NCBI GenBank assembly: GCA_949358305.1
Contig: OX442315.1
Location: 24,144,427 to 24,208,426 of the forward strand
Length of the DNA: 64,000 bases
Direction of reading: 5' to 3'
DNA from: Strigamia acuminata
Lineage: Eukaryota > Arthropoda > Chilopoda > Geophilomorpha > Linotaeniidae
The notes beneath the pieces are model-generated. The model was given only the letters and a program-made list of their open reading frames with translations. It had not been told where the DNA came from and did not search any database. Both the position numbers and the translations under genes were made by a program. Within the stretch, counting starts at the first letter, position 1. Every line of letters begins with the position of its first letter. This document shows, piece after piece, positions 32,907 through 44,021 of this stretch.

Positions 32907-35900
32907 GCTTTCACTTTAATTTTTTTTTCTTCTTTCTTTCGTGATACGAGTCCGAAGTGTGACTGAAATAATTAGCATTCCAATTTTATGCGCGCCTCAT
33001 AAAACGCGAACAGAGGGCGTTTTACTGCTGCTAGCCTTCCATTCAAGGAGTCACAAATGTATTCCCACAAAGAAAAATGCCCAGTGCATTTAAAAGAAGA
33101 AAAAAAAGTGGGGGGTGGATGAGGAAAGAAAAAAAAACCTCCAACACCTCAAGATAAAATTTTTTTTTCAAAAAAAAAAAAAAAATTCCCAGGCTGTGCT
33201 GATTAAAAAAATTTCTCATAGACAGGAATCTTAGTTAATTTCTCCCCAGCACCCACCTGGCGGTGCTATTAAAAAAAAGTACGGAGGAAAGCAGAAAGAG
33301 GTCTGGTGCTATCACATTGAAACGCGAGGCTGCTTGTGCATAAAACCGGGTCTATTTATGGGAGGAGCACGAGATAATGGATGCTGCACACCAGCAGAGA
33401 TGGAGCCAATTCATCGAGACAAAGTCAAGATGAGAACTCCTTCCTTCTCTCTCGCTACTTTTTTCTCCCCATCGGCCATCCACAATGTTAATGATGTTTG
33501 AAAGCTTGCCTGTGTAGAATTGAAATTGCGAGGCCTAACCTTGTTTACAGCGAGATGTTATCAACGCCAGTTATTATAGGAAATCAATGGATTTTGATCT
33601 TAATGTCACCCAGCACGTTCTTTGAAGTAATCATTATGTTTTTTTTTTCCATTTTTTTAATAGTAAAGAGGGATAATCAATGACACTCTAAACAACCCGT
33701 TTCCTTACTCAACTCCACTGACAAAGCGAGGTTAACCAATGGCCCCGAGTTGGTGATTAAGACTATGCAGATCGGGTTGTAGTGCGATGCATTTATCGCA
33801 ATGTTGAGAAACTCGAGTCAAGTTGAAAAGGTGTAATTTGCATTTGGAGGCGTTTCCCAAATAGCCGCCAGCCAGGCGTGTAATTCCACTTTGATTTCAG
33901 TGCAAGCACCTGCCAGGTGAGGTGAGGCAAGTAAAGTTTGATCACGAGGCCATTTGAGACGAGATAGCCGAACAATTATCCCATTGGTTCATCGAGGGGG
34001 TGGAAAGCACAAATATGGTATCCGCGCATACTCGACTCGATAATTAGAAACGGCGATAATTATCACGAATAACCTTGAAAACACCTCAGACGGGGCATAA
34101 TGAGGCGAAAGGCGCCGTGCGAACAACGTTCGAGACAAATAAAAGCAATATTGCGTCGATACAAAAACTTGACCTTTGCGAAGTCCAAAATTCAATTTGC
34201 AAACAAATGACCTTCAACCTTTTTCAAATTTATAGTCATTCACCTTTCACTAGATTTTTTTTGTTTCCCCTACCAATTGTTTGGCTTTCAAAAAAAAGAT
34301 GTTAACAACTCGAATTTAAAAATGAAAACCCGCCCAAGATGGCGTCAAATGTGTTTGCATTCCGACTTGCAAAAACTGTACACAAATTCACGCGCTAAAT
34401 ACTACGTACAAAATGTTAATGAAAGGGTTGAAAGCGAGTGGTTCGTGTGATGACGGTTGCCTAAGCTCACCGAGGAATGAGTTTGCATCTCTTGTTAATT
34501 TCGACGGTGACGACAAGAATTTCAAGCGCACACCTCACTTCGAATTACAGCAATTTCTCATCGCTTGCCCAAACACCTCCATCACCTCATCGCAGCAAAA
34601 AAAAAAAGAAAAAACAGAAGAGACAAAGAAGGACGGGAACAAAAAATGATCAAACAAATTTCTCACGGCTCCAGCCTTCTTTGATGAAAATATAAAATTC
34701 TCGGCAGAAGCGCAGAGTTGGCCAGCCTGCACGGCGAGCGTAAAACTTGCTTTCGCAATCAAAACAAAAATTTAATCTAAATTGAGATTAATTTGGCCAA
34801 CTTTTCCCCCTTTTCCTTTGCAAACAAGAGTCATTGAAAACGAGAATTTTCAGTGAGTGATCACCATTGTATAGCACGTTTCAAGTAAAAGAGCTAGCGG
34901 CTGAGAAGCGGACTTCTAATGAACCCCCTTTTGGCCGTCAGAGGTGGTTTGAGGTCACGCTCACCACCGATAAAGACCCCTCGCCCTCCTTGTGTGTGAA
35001 CGCGGTCCCTGCCAATGGTTGGTTGGCGGGGTCCACAGGTGGCTGCATTCCTCCCATTCTCTAGTGTCCATCAGGGGTGGCACAATGGTCCAAATTTATG
35101 CCGCTGACACTTGGGCCCCTTCAAGAGGGGAGCGCTCAACACATTCTTTAAACTGACCAAACGAGAATTCCTTTTTCTTTTTAAAAAAAGAAAATAAAAA
35201 AGAAAGACAGAAAATAAAAAAAGAAATAAATAAAAAGAAGAAAGCTTCTCACGAATTAATTAGTGTTTGCCAAAAGGAATGTGTCTAGGGCAAGAATAAC
35301 TCACGAGCCCTCGAGGGACGCGACCCACAAGCGACCCCTCGCGACTCTCGCACACGAGCAAGTACGACCATTACTTACAACAAGTTAGGGGACATTTACC
35401 TGAGCTAAAAGTACGACGCTAACGGACGCTGGCCACTACCATTACCGGGTCCCGCTGGTCCTCCACTGTTCAAGTGCCACCATCTCTCTCCCAGCTTGTT
35501 TACATCGTACGTGGCTTGGTCAGTCGAGATAATTCTCCTCTGATAATGTACCCCACTACTCCCTCCTCACACAGCCCCACTGCCCCTCTCTCTTTGGTCA
35601 TCTCCCCTCCATCTTCGAGTTCCTTGGACAAACAAATGTTTAGAGGGTGGAGCCAAAGCCCAAATAATGAATTGACGCTGCTAAAGAGAAAATAAAGAAA
35701 GAACGAACGAACGAAAAAGGAGCCTCCATTTCGTGCATCAAATTCATATGCCCAACATTCATCATCGAAAATCAATTCGTTACAGCCTCAAACGATTAAA
35801 AAAAAACAAAAGAGTTCGATTAAGAACCTCATCCACAAATCGTGACAAAGAAAATCCGAATAGATACGACAAAAAAATTAAACGCGATTGAACTAGTACG

Positions 35901-36523
35901 GGTTTTCAACCACCCAGTAATAAAATACCATTTAGTCTGCTGACTACTGCGCCTGTGCACTCAACAATAACCACACTGTAATCCAATTCTTTGCCGATTC
36001 GTATGAAAAAAGAAAGAAAAAAAAATAGAAGCAAAGTTAAACGTTTTTTTCCTTCCCGTTCGTCCGCTTGTTTCGAAAACGACCCAATCGCAAAAACAAC
36101 GGGTGAACGCCGCAGCCATTTGCCCGTACGCGCCCCGTCCGGCGCAACGCGCAAAAAGCTATATGCAACGGATACGCAAATCGCAATCTATCTTTTTTTA
36201 ACAAGTACAAAACGCACAAATTCCTGCTTGAGCAATAGTGCGCTTCCGTGCTAAACAGTTAAACACATATCCGGCAACCAAGTGTGACGTAAAAATAACG
36301 CTTGTTTAAAAAAAAGTGCGATAAACGAAATGAGTATTCAAAAAAAAAAATCTCACCCGCTTACCTGCTCTAACAGCAAAAAAAAAATTTTTTTTTAAAA
36401 ATTCCAGCCAAAACTAAGGCGATAATTATCAGAACGAGCAATTAACAGTGTGAAAATACACAGCGCCCCCAATGTCCGAACGGAAACTTGAAAGTAGCGG
36501 CGACTAGCTGGTCGAGCACTTAC

Positions 36524-36636
36524 CTGAACACGGCGGCATTTCGATGCGAATAGCGGAGAAGACTCATTCCGTTTGGACGTAATTATTAGTTTAAATCCAA
36601 TTCCAAAATCCGAATTGCGGCTTAAATAGAAATACT
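36524..36636 (-). other. Candidate first exon of zfh2 with initiator, donor TTCAG|GTAAGT
   Basis: On the minus strand the arthropod-type initiator TCAGTA (A at 36636) is followed by 113 nt ending TTCAG|GTAAGTG (donor 36523-36522), the strongest donor in the upstream region. Just upstream (36.64-36.85 kb) the DNA becomes GC- and CpG-rich and includes an ATGGCGGC (YY1-like) element, as at a promoter. Joining to 29660 would add only a short upstream frame that stops before the zfh2 start. Confidence 0.3.
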
Positions 36637-36639
36637 GAC

Positions 36640-36860
36640 GACGCACCGAACAATGCAGCAAAAGGAACAGCAGCAGACGGGCCAACTAACGAGATGGCGA
36701 TAAGGCTGGGACCCGCGTAGGCCGTGGCCTGGGTCGGCGTTGACGGTGGAGGGGCCTGAGCGGCCGCGTGCTCTCCTGCATGGCGGCGCTCACTATGTTT
36801 ACGCTCCGTGTGCACAGCTTAAGATGCTAATGACGACAGCGACAGCTTCTGCGCTTATCA
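36640..36860. promoter_or_regulatory. Small CpG-rich promoter-like island
   Basis: This segment is conspicuously GC- and CpG-rich compared with its AT-rich surroundings. It includes GGCCGCG-type runs and CATGGCGGC near 36780. It lies directly upstream of the candidate minus-strand initiator at 36636. No coding frame is convincing. Confidence 0.3.
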
Positions 36861-39800
36861 TTCCGCCGCCTCCCTCACTGAGTAGCAGGGCTGCAAATGA
36901 CTGGACAGCCCCTGCTGCATCTCGCATCCCTCGGATTACGGCCCCCGTGCAATGGCTTTTTATTAAGCCTAATGGCAGGCAGTGTTTTTTTTTCTTCTTC
37001 TTCTTTTCAGGGGGCAATCACAGTGCCGATGATTTTCGTGTCCATCTTGCTCTGCATTTCATTCTCTCACATGCAGGGCCCACTCACCAATCGCAGCCGA
37101 GGTAACAAAATCAATATTTTTAAGCAGCCAATCTTGAGATTTCTTTACAAATGGTGAAACCTGTTGTGAAACGACTCATATTAATATGAAATTGGCTGAT
37201 AATACTCCGCATTCCAAGTAGAGAGGTGAGATGTGTTGTCAGCACCCTCACGCACATCACGGCTAAACACAACTGTTAAAACCCATTTTCTAGCCCTCAT
37301 TTTAACCGACGTTTACAAAAATGTCTGCCAGTTTTTAAAATTGCATTTTTAATTGAACCTCAACGTATAATTTATAAACTATCTAATTTTAAACGCTCGA
37401 AAAATGAACATTTTTTTTTTGCTCGCAAAAAAAAAAAAAAAAAAAAAAACGCATCCGGAATTGTAATTAAGATGACGTCAATGATAAACTTATCCTCAAT
37501 TATACTCTTGCACCCATTAGTGGAACATTAAAATTAAAATAAATATCTAAAAAAAAAAACCTTCATTTAAATTCAATTAGAATTACCAATTAAGAAATGC
37601 AATTAATTCTCATTAAGCTTGCTGTTTCTAAACCCAAACATGGGATTCATATGTGGACTGTGACCAAATTAGCAACTGACTTCACACCCCACAAAAATAG
37701 AAAAACGAAAAAAAGTCTTAAATATGAGATTATTCATCACTTTATGGGCGCGAAATGAGAAGAAGGGCGGACGGGTGAAACGAGTAAAATATAAAACTAC
37801 CCCACAAAGCAAAAACATTGACTAGACCAGCGAAAAGGGATAAAAAAAACAAGTTGCCTCAACACATGCAACGGGGGAGCCACTGTCTAGTAAAACACCC
37901 ACACTGTGTAGTGGTAAATCCTCTTTTGGGGCCTTTGCCTCCGGTTTCTCGCGCGGTCTGGGGAACCGCCAATGTTTTATCTAGACCCTATTTTAAGAAC
38001 TTGTCACCTGGTTCGAAGGAGCGCAAGCAGCTCATCGCAAAACCATTTGCGCCATGAAGAAATGAGGGATAAAAATAGAAAATCGAGTTGCAGCGCGCTA
38101 ATTATCCAAAATATCCTCTGGGAATGAACATAGCGCCACAATCCAAACGCGACTTCTTTCGCTTTCAAATAATGACATACAATTCCATTCTGCACCCGGA
38201 ATATTTTACAACCCCAACCATAATTGCAGTCACTGCCATTACAACGGACCTTTTTTTTCCACGTCGCAAACCGAGACAGACCACTTAAAAATCCAATCAA
38301 AATTAAAACCAACACCACATATGTATATATTTACGTTATCGATTCTGTGTAACTTGTTTAGCGCATTTTAGCGAAAGCTTTTTTTATTTTTTTTATTTTT
38401 TTTTACTTTTATTTCTTTTTTTATACCAAACGGAAACAGCAATGTAAATAACTTTGAAACCTAAACAATGCATCGATCGAAAACAAGTGCTGCAAACAAC
38501 AAAAATTGAGAAGTAAGCAATTTTGAATGGCATCGCACAGGGAAAAAAGCGATCGGCATTGCAAAAAGAAAGAGAGCGAAAATAAGCGAAAAAAAAACGC
38601 CCAATCATGTGACTACGTTCACCTGCACACAGGTGAGCTAATTATTGAAGGTCGATCATGCAAGACTGGGAAGTTCCTCGACGCCCAGTTTGTTTTCTAT
38701 TATGGTGGCGGCCGAGGAAGTACGGCAGGCTGAGTACGACGTACAGCTGATGAATTTTCATGATCGCATTCGCTCATTTCCCGCCAAAACAAAAGGCATC
38801 GATAATTTGGCAGTGTTAGAATAAACAAGTGGGCGACTCCCTTCGCGATATCCTGACACTTCACTTTGATTTCCCGCCACCAAGTACATGTACCGAGTAG
38901 GGACACAAGGAAACGCAGCCGAGTGAATGAAGGGCTGGGCACTGGAGGCTATAACATCATTCGATGAATGAAACTACACAGACTTAGACGTAAGAGGCTA
39001 CAAATGTCGGGCAATCGGGACCCGTGCCGAGGCTAAATAACATTGCTTCCATTTGGCAATAGTGTTCTGGCGGGAAAAGGATTTTTCGCATAGGGTGAAA
39101 AAAGACAAGTATAGTATACAGAAGCCCTAACTACCCCCCTCCCTAAGCGTCTCCCCCCTGCAGATCATTTTTTGTGAAGGGAACGTCGGGGGGAGGGAGT
39201 CGGAGAAAGGCAAACCCTACTCCCGGATGCAAAAAAGGGGCGCGTATTGGTAATTGCACCTGGAGATAAGTCATCGGATGCCACACCTGGAGAATGAGAA
39301 GTTTGTATTTGATGTTAATTCGCCGTTTGATTGCTAAACGCGCGGAAACGCGTCCACACCCTCAATGTCAACAATCTAATGCCAATTGTATATCTATCGT
39401 TTGTACACGCCTGGATCCAAAATCCATAATTCCAATATCAATTGAAAAATACCTGCTGCTTGATTTATCGTCATCTTGTTTCCCGACAACCTTCGGCCAT
39501 TGACGGCACGCCGCCGCTCAAACCTCGAGGAAAAACAATACTAATCAGCAGTTGAAACAGGGCGAATACCCCGTGCGCGCTCGCCGCGAGCGACGACTGA
39601 TTGGCGACGATCAATCGAACGCCCGCGTTTCCTTAATTAGTCGACCGAGAAAATTTGCGTCATCAAATTCGGAGAATTTTCTCGGCACGCAACAGTGTCG
39701 CTCGCAGCCACAATCAAATATCAACCCTCTCCTCGGTCCCCGAGAGACTTTCATTAAAATATAACAAAACAAAAAAGAGAGAGAGAAAGAGAAAAAAAAA

Positions 39801-40159
39801 AGGGAGGGAAAAAAAAAAATCGAAATTGAGATTAAAACAAAATCAGCTTTTTAAATAGAATAAATATAACGCGAAATAAAACAAACCGTCTGTCATTCAA
39901 ACAGCAGTTACTAGACACCTATTTACACGTCCCAAACGAATAATGACGCACGCTACAATCCCCCCACGGGACCACAGTGAGATGGACCCTAGTGAGACTC
40001 CCTCATCTCTCCAGATTACAACTAGGAAGTGCAGAACTTTCTTTTTTTACATATAAAGTGAAGGAACAGCTTCGAATTAAAATAAATTAAAAAAAAACAC
40101 TCACTCGATGTTCCGTGCTTGCCTTTTCCATATCCAATTTTTTTTAACGGCTAGAAATC
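36861..40159. other. Upstream region between the 36.7 and 41 kb islands
   Basis: Mostly AT-rich with A homopolymers (37430-37449). A perfect CRE is at 37473-37480. A short open frame of 40 codons at 38702-38824 on the plus strand is discussed under findings. A complex block with repeated CACCTGGAGA lies at about 39.25-39.30 kb. No gene recognised. Confidence 0.5.
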
Positions 40160-42400
40160 GAGACCCCTCGATCGCCCTCGACGCACGAACGCACCGGGAT
40201 CCCTCACCGCCGCGTCCGCATTTACCAAAGGCGACTGACGCGAAAACGAGACGCGCGAGCAAGAAAGCAACGGCCGCGTCTACGCGCGGGGGAGACGGAC
40301 AAATTGAAGTTCATGTGCGTCAACACCCGCTACTGATTAGCGATAAAAACAAAGTTCAAATTGGAGTCTCTTAATGAGGCCAGATTTGATTATTTATAAT
40401 ACCCTTCTGCGTTAATCAACTTTTATCACGCGACCATCTCCCTACCCCACCCCACATTTTCAACCAAGGCTGTTGAGTGTTGTAAACGCATTCTCTCCCC
40501 CCTCGACTGCTCAGGGTCCAAAAGAGTGTCAGTTTACTCGTGACCGGCCACCGGAAACACCCTCAAACCAGGAAAAAGCAAGCGAAAACGCACGAAGAAA
40601 AGCGTTTCCCACCTGGCTGACCCCCCTAGCGGCCAGTGGGGTAGCGCTTCAATAAAAGGTGTCCTCATTGTACCCCCTTGCGAACGCCCCCTTGCACTGA
40701 TCGACACCTGATGAGGGAGCAAACCAGGAACAAAAGATGTTTTCCCCTCCCCCACACCTTTCTTTCCCCTCTTTGCACCGATTACGTCACTCGTCTGGGT
40801 CGTGCACAAATGAGAAACAAACAAATGTCTCAAGATGCAGCCAGCAACGAAAAGAATCGATATTTAGTGCGAGCGAAATTTAAGCGAGTTCCGTCGCCAT
40901 AGATGGCAGTAGTTGCCGATCAAAATTCAAAACCGTCTCTAAGCAACATGCGTGTGCAAGAGAGAAAGAAAGAGCGATAGAGAGAACAAATCTGAATCTC
41001 TCTCACCTGGGTGTGGGCGGAGGCGTCCACCCGTTAGCAGACGCGGCAATAATTGGGTTTTTGGCACTTGACAAATCTGAAAGGATGATTACAACCCTGT
41101 TTGCAATTACGCTAAGAAGATCAGGCAGAGAGAGAGACAAATGTTTTAATCCTCTCCCTGTCACTAAACAGCGCTCACTTCGTTTTTCTTCTCTTTAAAA
41201 GCAAATAAAATTACCTAAAGACGACGACATGCAATGACGACTGATCTCGTCGACCTTCCCACGGCCTCCATAGCAACAGCAAGGCCGATTCCAATAAAGC
41301 ACACCCAACGACCTTTTCGTGTTTGTCTGTCTGCCAAACATTTTCCCTTTTTTTTCTGCCCTTTTTTTCTTTTTTTTTTACCGAGCCCCTGCTTTCGACC
41401 GCGCGTGACTGCTACCAGCGCGCCCTGTGCCACATGCGAGCGTTTGCCCGACTCAAAGGGGGGATTGGGCGTCGCGTGAGTCAGCTCAGGCGACCCCTCG
41501 TCAGCCTCATCTCTTTGCTTCTCTCTCTCTCTCCTGGTGGTATACGGCAGGAACTGCAGCAGCGACGCATCTCGTGCGACCGCGGCCCAGCTGCCAGAGC
41601 ACATATTGTCCGAGCACACGGAGACCGATCACAGCCATCTTGGGAGAGCGAGCGAGCGAGCGGCGGCTACTCCCACTCGTCTCACCGGCAGCGGCAGCGA
41701 ACGCAACGAGAAAACAAGAAAGCGGGCAGCGAGCGCGTCAGACGGCGAGTGTTCGTTCGCGGTCTGACGGATCGGCCGCGGACGAGCGCCGGGCGGCTCG
41801 GCAACGGCGATCGCGGCGGCACGGCCGGGCAGAGCCGGGCAGAGTCGGGCACGGCCGGGCACGGCCGAGCACAATCGGCCGCGCAGAGTGAGAAAAAAAA
41901 AATATCGAGAGTAAGTAGTAGACGTAATAACAGACCTGTTGTGGAAGCCCTTCTTGGCATGTCTCGTGTATCCGATCCTAGTTTTTAGTGGCAGATGCTG
42001 TGCGAGTGAGCGAGCGGAGCGGGCGGCCGTGGCTCCTCGCCCCGCCGCTATTTGGCAGGCGTCTGGGCTGACTGGCCAATCCAGGCTATTTGCATGGTGA
42101 TGGTAATTAATGCGGGAAGATTGCGTATGCAGCCACTCGTCGTCGCTGTCCTATTCTGCACTGCTGCCACCTCGGCAGCTGCAATTATTCTCTTTCTCTG
42201 TCTCACACTGGCACACAATTCACTCATCAGCCATGAGCAGACGACGACTGTGGGCGCAACAATTTTGAGCGCCGTGTCGGTGGCTCCTCGCGCTGAAATT
42301 ACCAACTCCAAATTAATTACCTCGTCGGCCGCGGAGCGGAGTAGTGATGCTCAACACGAGTGACGCCACGTCGAGGCAACAACCAATCAAAGTGCACATA
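40160..42400. promoter_or_regulatory. Large CpG/GC-rich island, promoter- or enhancer-like
   Basis: This is the richest CpG stretch in the window, especially 41.6-42.05 kb. It contains a GCCATCTTGG element (YY1-like, minus orientation, about 41635-41644), a (GAGC)n run (41646-41662), the 10-bp repeat at 41821-41880, and a plus-strand donor-like GAGA|GTAAGT near 41910. Long open frames here on both strands are a by-product of GC richness (Arg/Ser/Ala/Gly-rich, no domain). Confidence 0.4.
41821..41880. repeat. Six-copy 10-bp GC-rich tandem repeat
   Basis: Six consecutive 10-bp units of the form ASRGCCGGGC (first unit ACGGCCGGGC), with one to a few substitutions per copy, the last copies most diverged. 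It lies inside the GC-rich island. Confidence 0.85.
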
Positions 42401-42524
42401 TTCAAAAGTGTGAAATGAATTTTCCAGGCCTGGTATTACATTCGTAACCTAATTAGAGCGGCGCAGAATTAAAACATAATGATGGCACACGAGCATCAGG
42501 TGAAGGCGCCATCTGATTGGTAGG

Positions 42525-42540
42525 ATTTGCATATGCAAAT
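42525..42540. promoter_or_regulatory. Perfect 16-bp inverted pair of POU octamers
   Basis: ATTTGCATATGCAAAT is self-complementary. Each half is an exact Oct/POU octamer. It is followed at once by TATGCATG, another POU-dimer-like sequence. Confidence 0.6.
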
Positions 42541-43033
42541 TATGCATGCTGAGTTAGAAATGGGGGCCAGCCAATGGCTGCCAATGTGTCATTACCAAAA
42601 ATTTATCCGCTTCACACCCAGAACAGCCAAATTTGCATATTGATTTACAATTAACTAAATTGTTCTTCAATTACACCACCGCCTTTACTGCGCACTCGCC
42701 TCACGCATACGTAATCACATTCCACGCTCGGACCTTCCTCACCGTCCATTGTCTTTCTCTCTCTCTTTCTTTCCCATACTCCCATACTCCCTCCTCCTCC
42801 ACCACTGTCCATCCTGATCCCAGCCTCTTGCAAACGGACATAATTGCTCAATGGACCAAAAGCGAATCTCTGAGGAACAAAGCGGGCGACCAACTCCAGT
42901 ATTCGAACATCAAATCCGACCAAACAACCTCTGACCTCCTGAGTGGCCAATACGAGTAGTAAACCTGCACCTGGCCTCAGAAAAGAGGAACGAGGGGGAG
43001 TCGCGAGTAGAGCACAACTCGAGTATTGGCAGC

Positions 43034-43054
43034 CTCTCTCTCTCTCTCTCTCTC
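43034..43054. repeat. (CT)n microsatellite in the POU-cluster region
   Basis: About ten uninterrupted CT units, inside the candidate enhancer region 42.1-44.0 kb. Confidence 0.9.
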
Positions 43055-44021
43055 GCTCACTGTGTGCAGAACCCCTGGTGGCGACGTCGGTTTAGGGGAA
43101 CTCTCACAAGCGAACCAACTCGCAATACACGCACACCATAACAGCTTGCTTCTCTAGCTCAAAAGTAAGTAACATCATACTCACTCTTATTTTCCAGCCA
43201 CGTTCTGTTCGATACAAAACATTTCTCCGTATTTTTCCTCATCCGTACACAACGCCGGTTGCAGATGAAGCAAACAAAGGAACAAAGTGAAGCAGGCGGC
43301 ACCAGTTCAGAACCGTGATTACGAGCGTTAATTGCGGATCCTATCTGATCTCATTCAATTAAGATGCAAATCAGTGGACAAAGCAACAGGGAGGAAAGTG
43401 TGGAGGGGTGGCGCATTAACACGGGGCAGCCCACTGATGGATGGAAATTTCCTCTTAGCATAACAATCTGCCAGACCTCATTACAACAAACGTATCAAAG
43501 GGTTTCATCAAAGATGTGCACACCTCTCAGCAAAGCCCTGGTCTTTCTTTTCCAAACATTGTCAGTGCCGGTTATTAAAATTGCACAACCTACCGTTCGT
43601 TCAGAGGGCACTGCTATGCACAATGTGATCAACGAGTGCACAAGCAGTAGCGCATGCTCGCATTTCAATGAAGTGGCTCCATCTTTGAACGGGCGATGCC
43701 AAGTCATGCTTTCGAGTGACTGGTTGACAAATTGCCGCTTTAAAGAAAAAACACCTTTGATAAAATAATTCCCCGAGTAAATATTCTTCCCCCCATCCCC
43801 ACCCCCATTCGTTTGCGCTTGTTCGCATGACTCGCATCGTTCATTTTACCCCTTTGCCTACACAAAGGGGTCCCGCACTCATTCGAGGGTCATACGCGCA
43901 TCCTGTCCACTGACCCATTCAATACGTCCACAGGACAAAGCAGGACAGGACACATCACGTTCCCCTTCATTGTCAGCTCCAATTAGTATGCAGATCTCGG
44001 CTTCAAAGGGGTGATTTGCAT

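Larger units (their letters stand above)
29661..36523. other. Upstream region, proximal part
   Basis: No coding sequence seen apart from the candidate untranslated exon listed at 31013-31245. It is presumably 5' intron of zfh2. It has A/T-rich filler (31.55-31.64, 35.16-35.25 kb), a GAAAAA repeat (30055-30086), a (CT)n run (32877-32902), and complex blocks at about 32.3-32.9, 33.2-34.2 and 34.8-35.1 kb. A back-to-back E-box pair CACCTG-C-CAGGTG lies at 33907-33919. A further donor-like CTCAG|GTAAAT is present on the minus strand near 35398. Confidence 0.5.
42088..44021. promoter_or_regulatory. POU-octamer cluster, candidate enhancer
   Basis: Six exact octamers ATTTGCAT/ATGCAAAT start at 42088, 42525, 42533, 42631, 43364 and 44014. 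Those at 42525 and 42533 abut to form a perfect 16-bp palindrome. The 42.48-42.65 kb core also has CAGGTG, ATTGG/CCAAT elements and TTGATTTACAA. The composition is complex and non-repetitive apart from the (CT)n run at 43034-43054. Confidence 0.4.

Noticed and set aside
41323-41988. 221-codon plus-strand frame in the CpG island
   Set aside because: Its Arg/Ser/Gly/Ala-rich composition is explained by GC-rich and repeat DNA; several overlapping frames are equally open.
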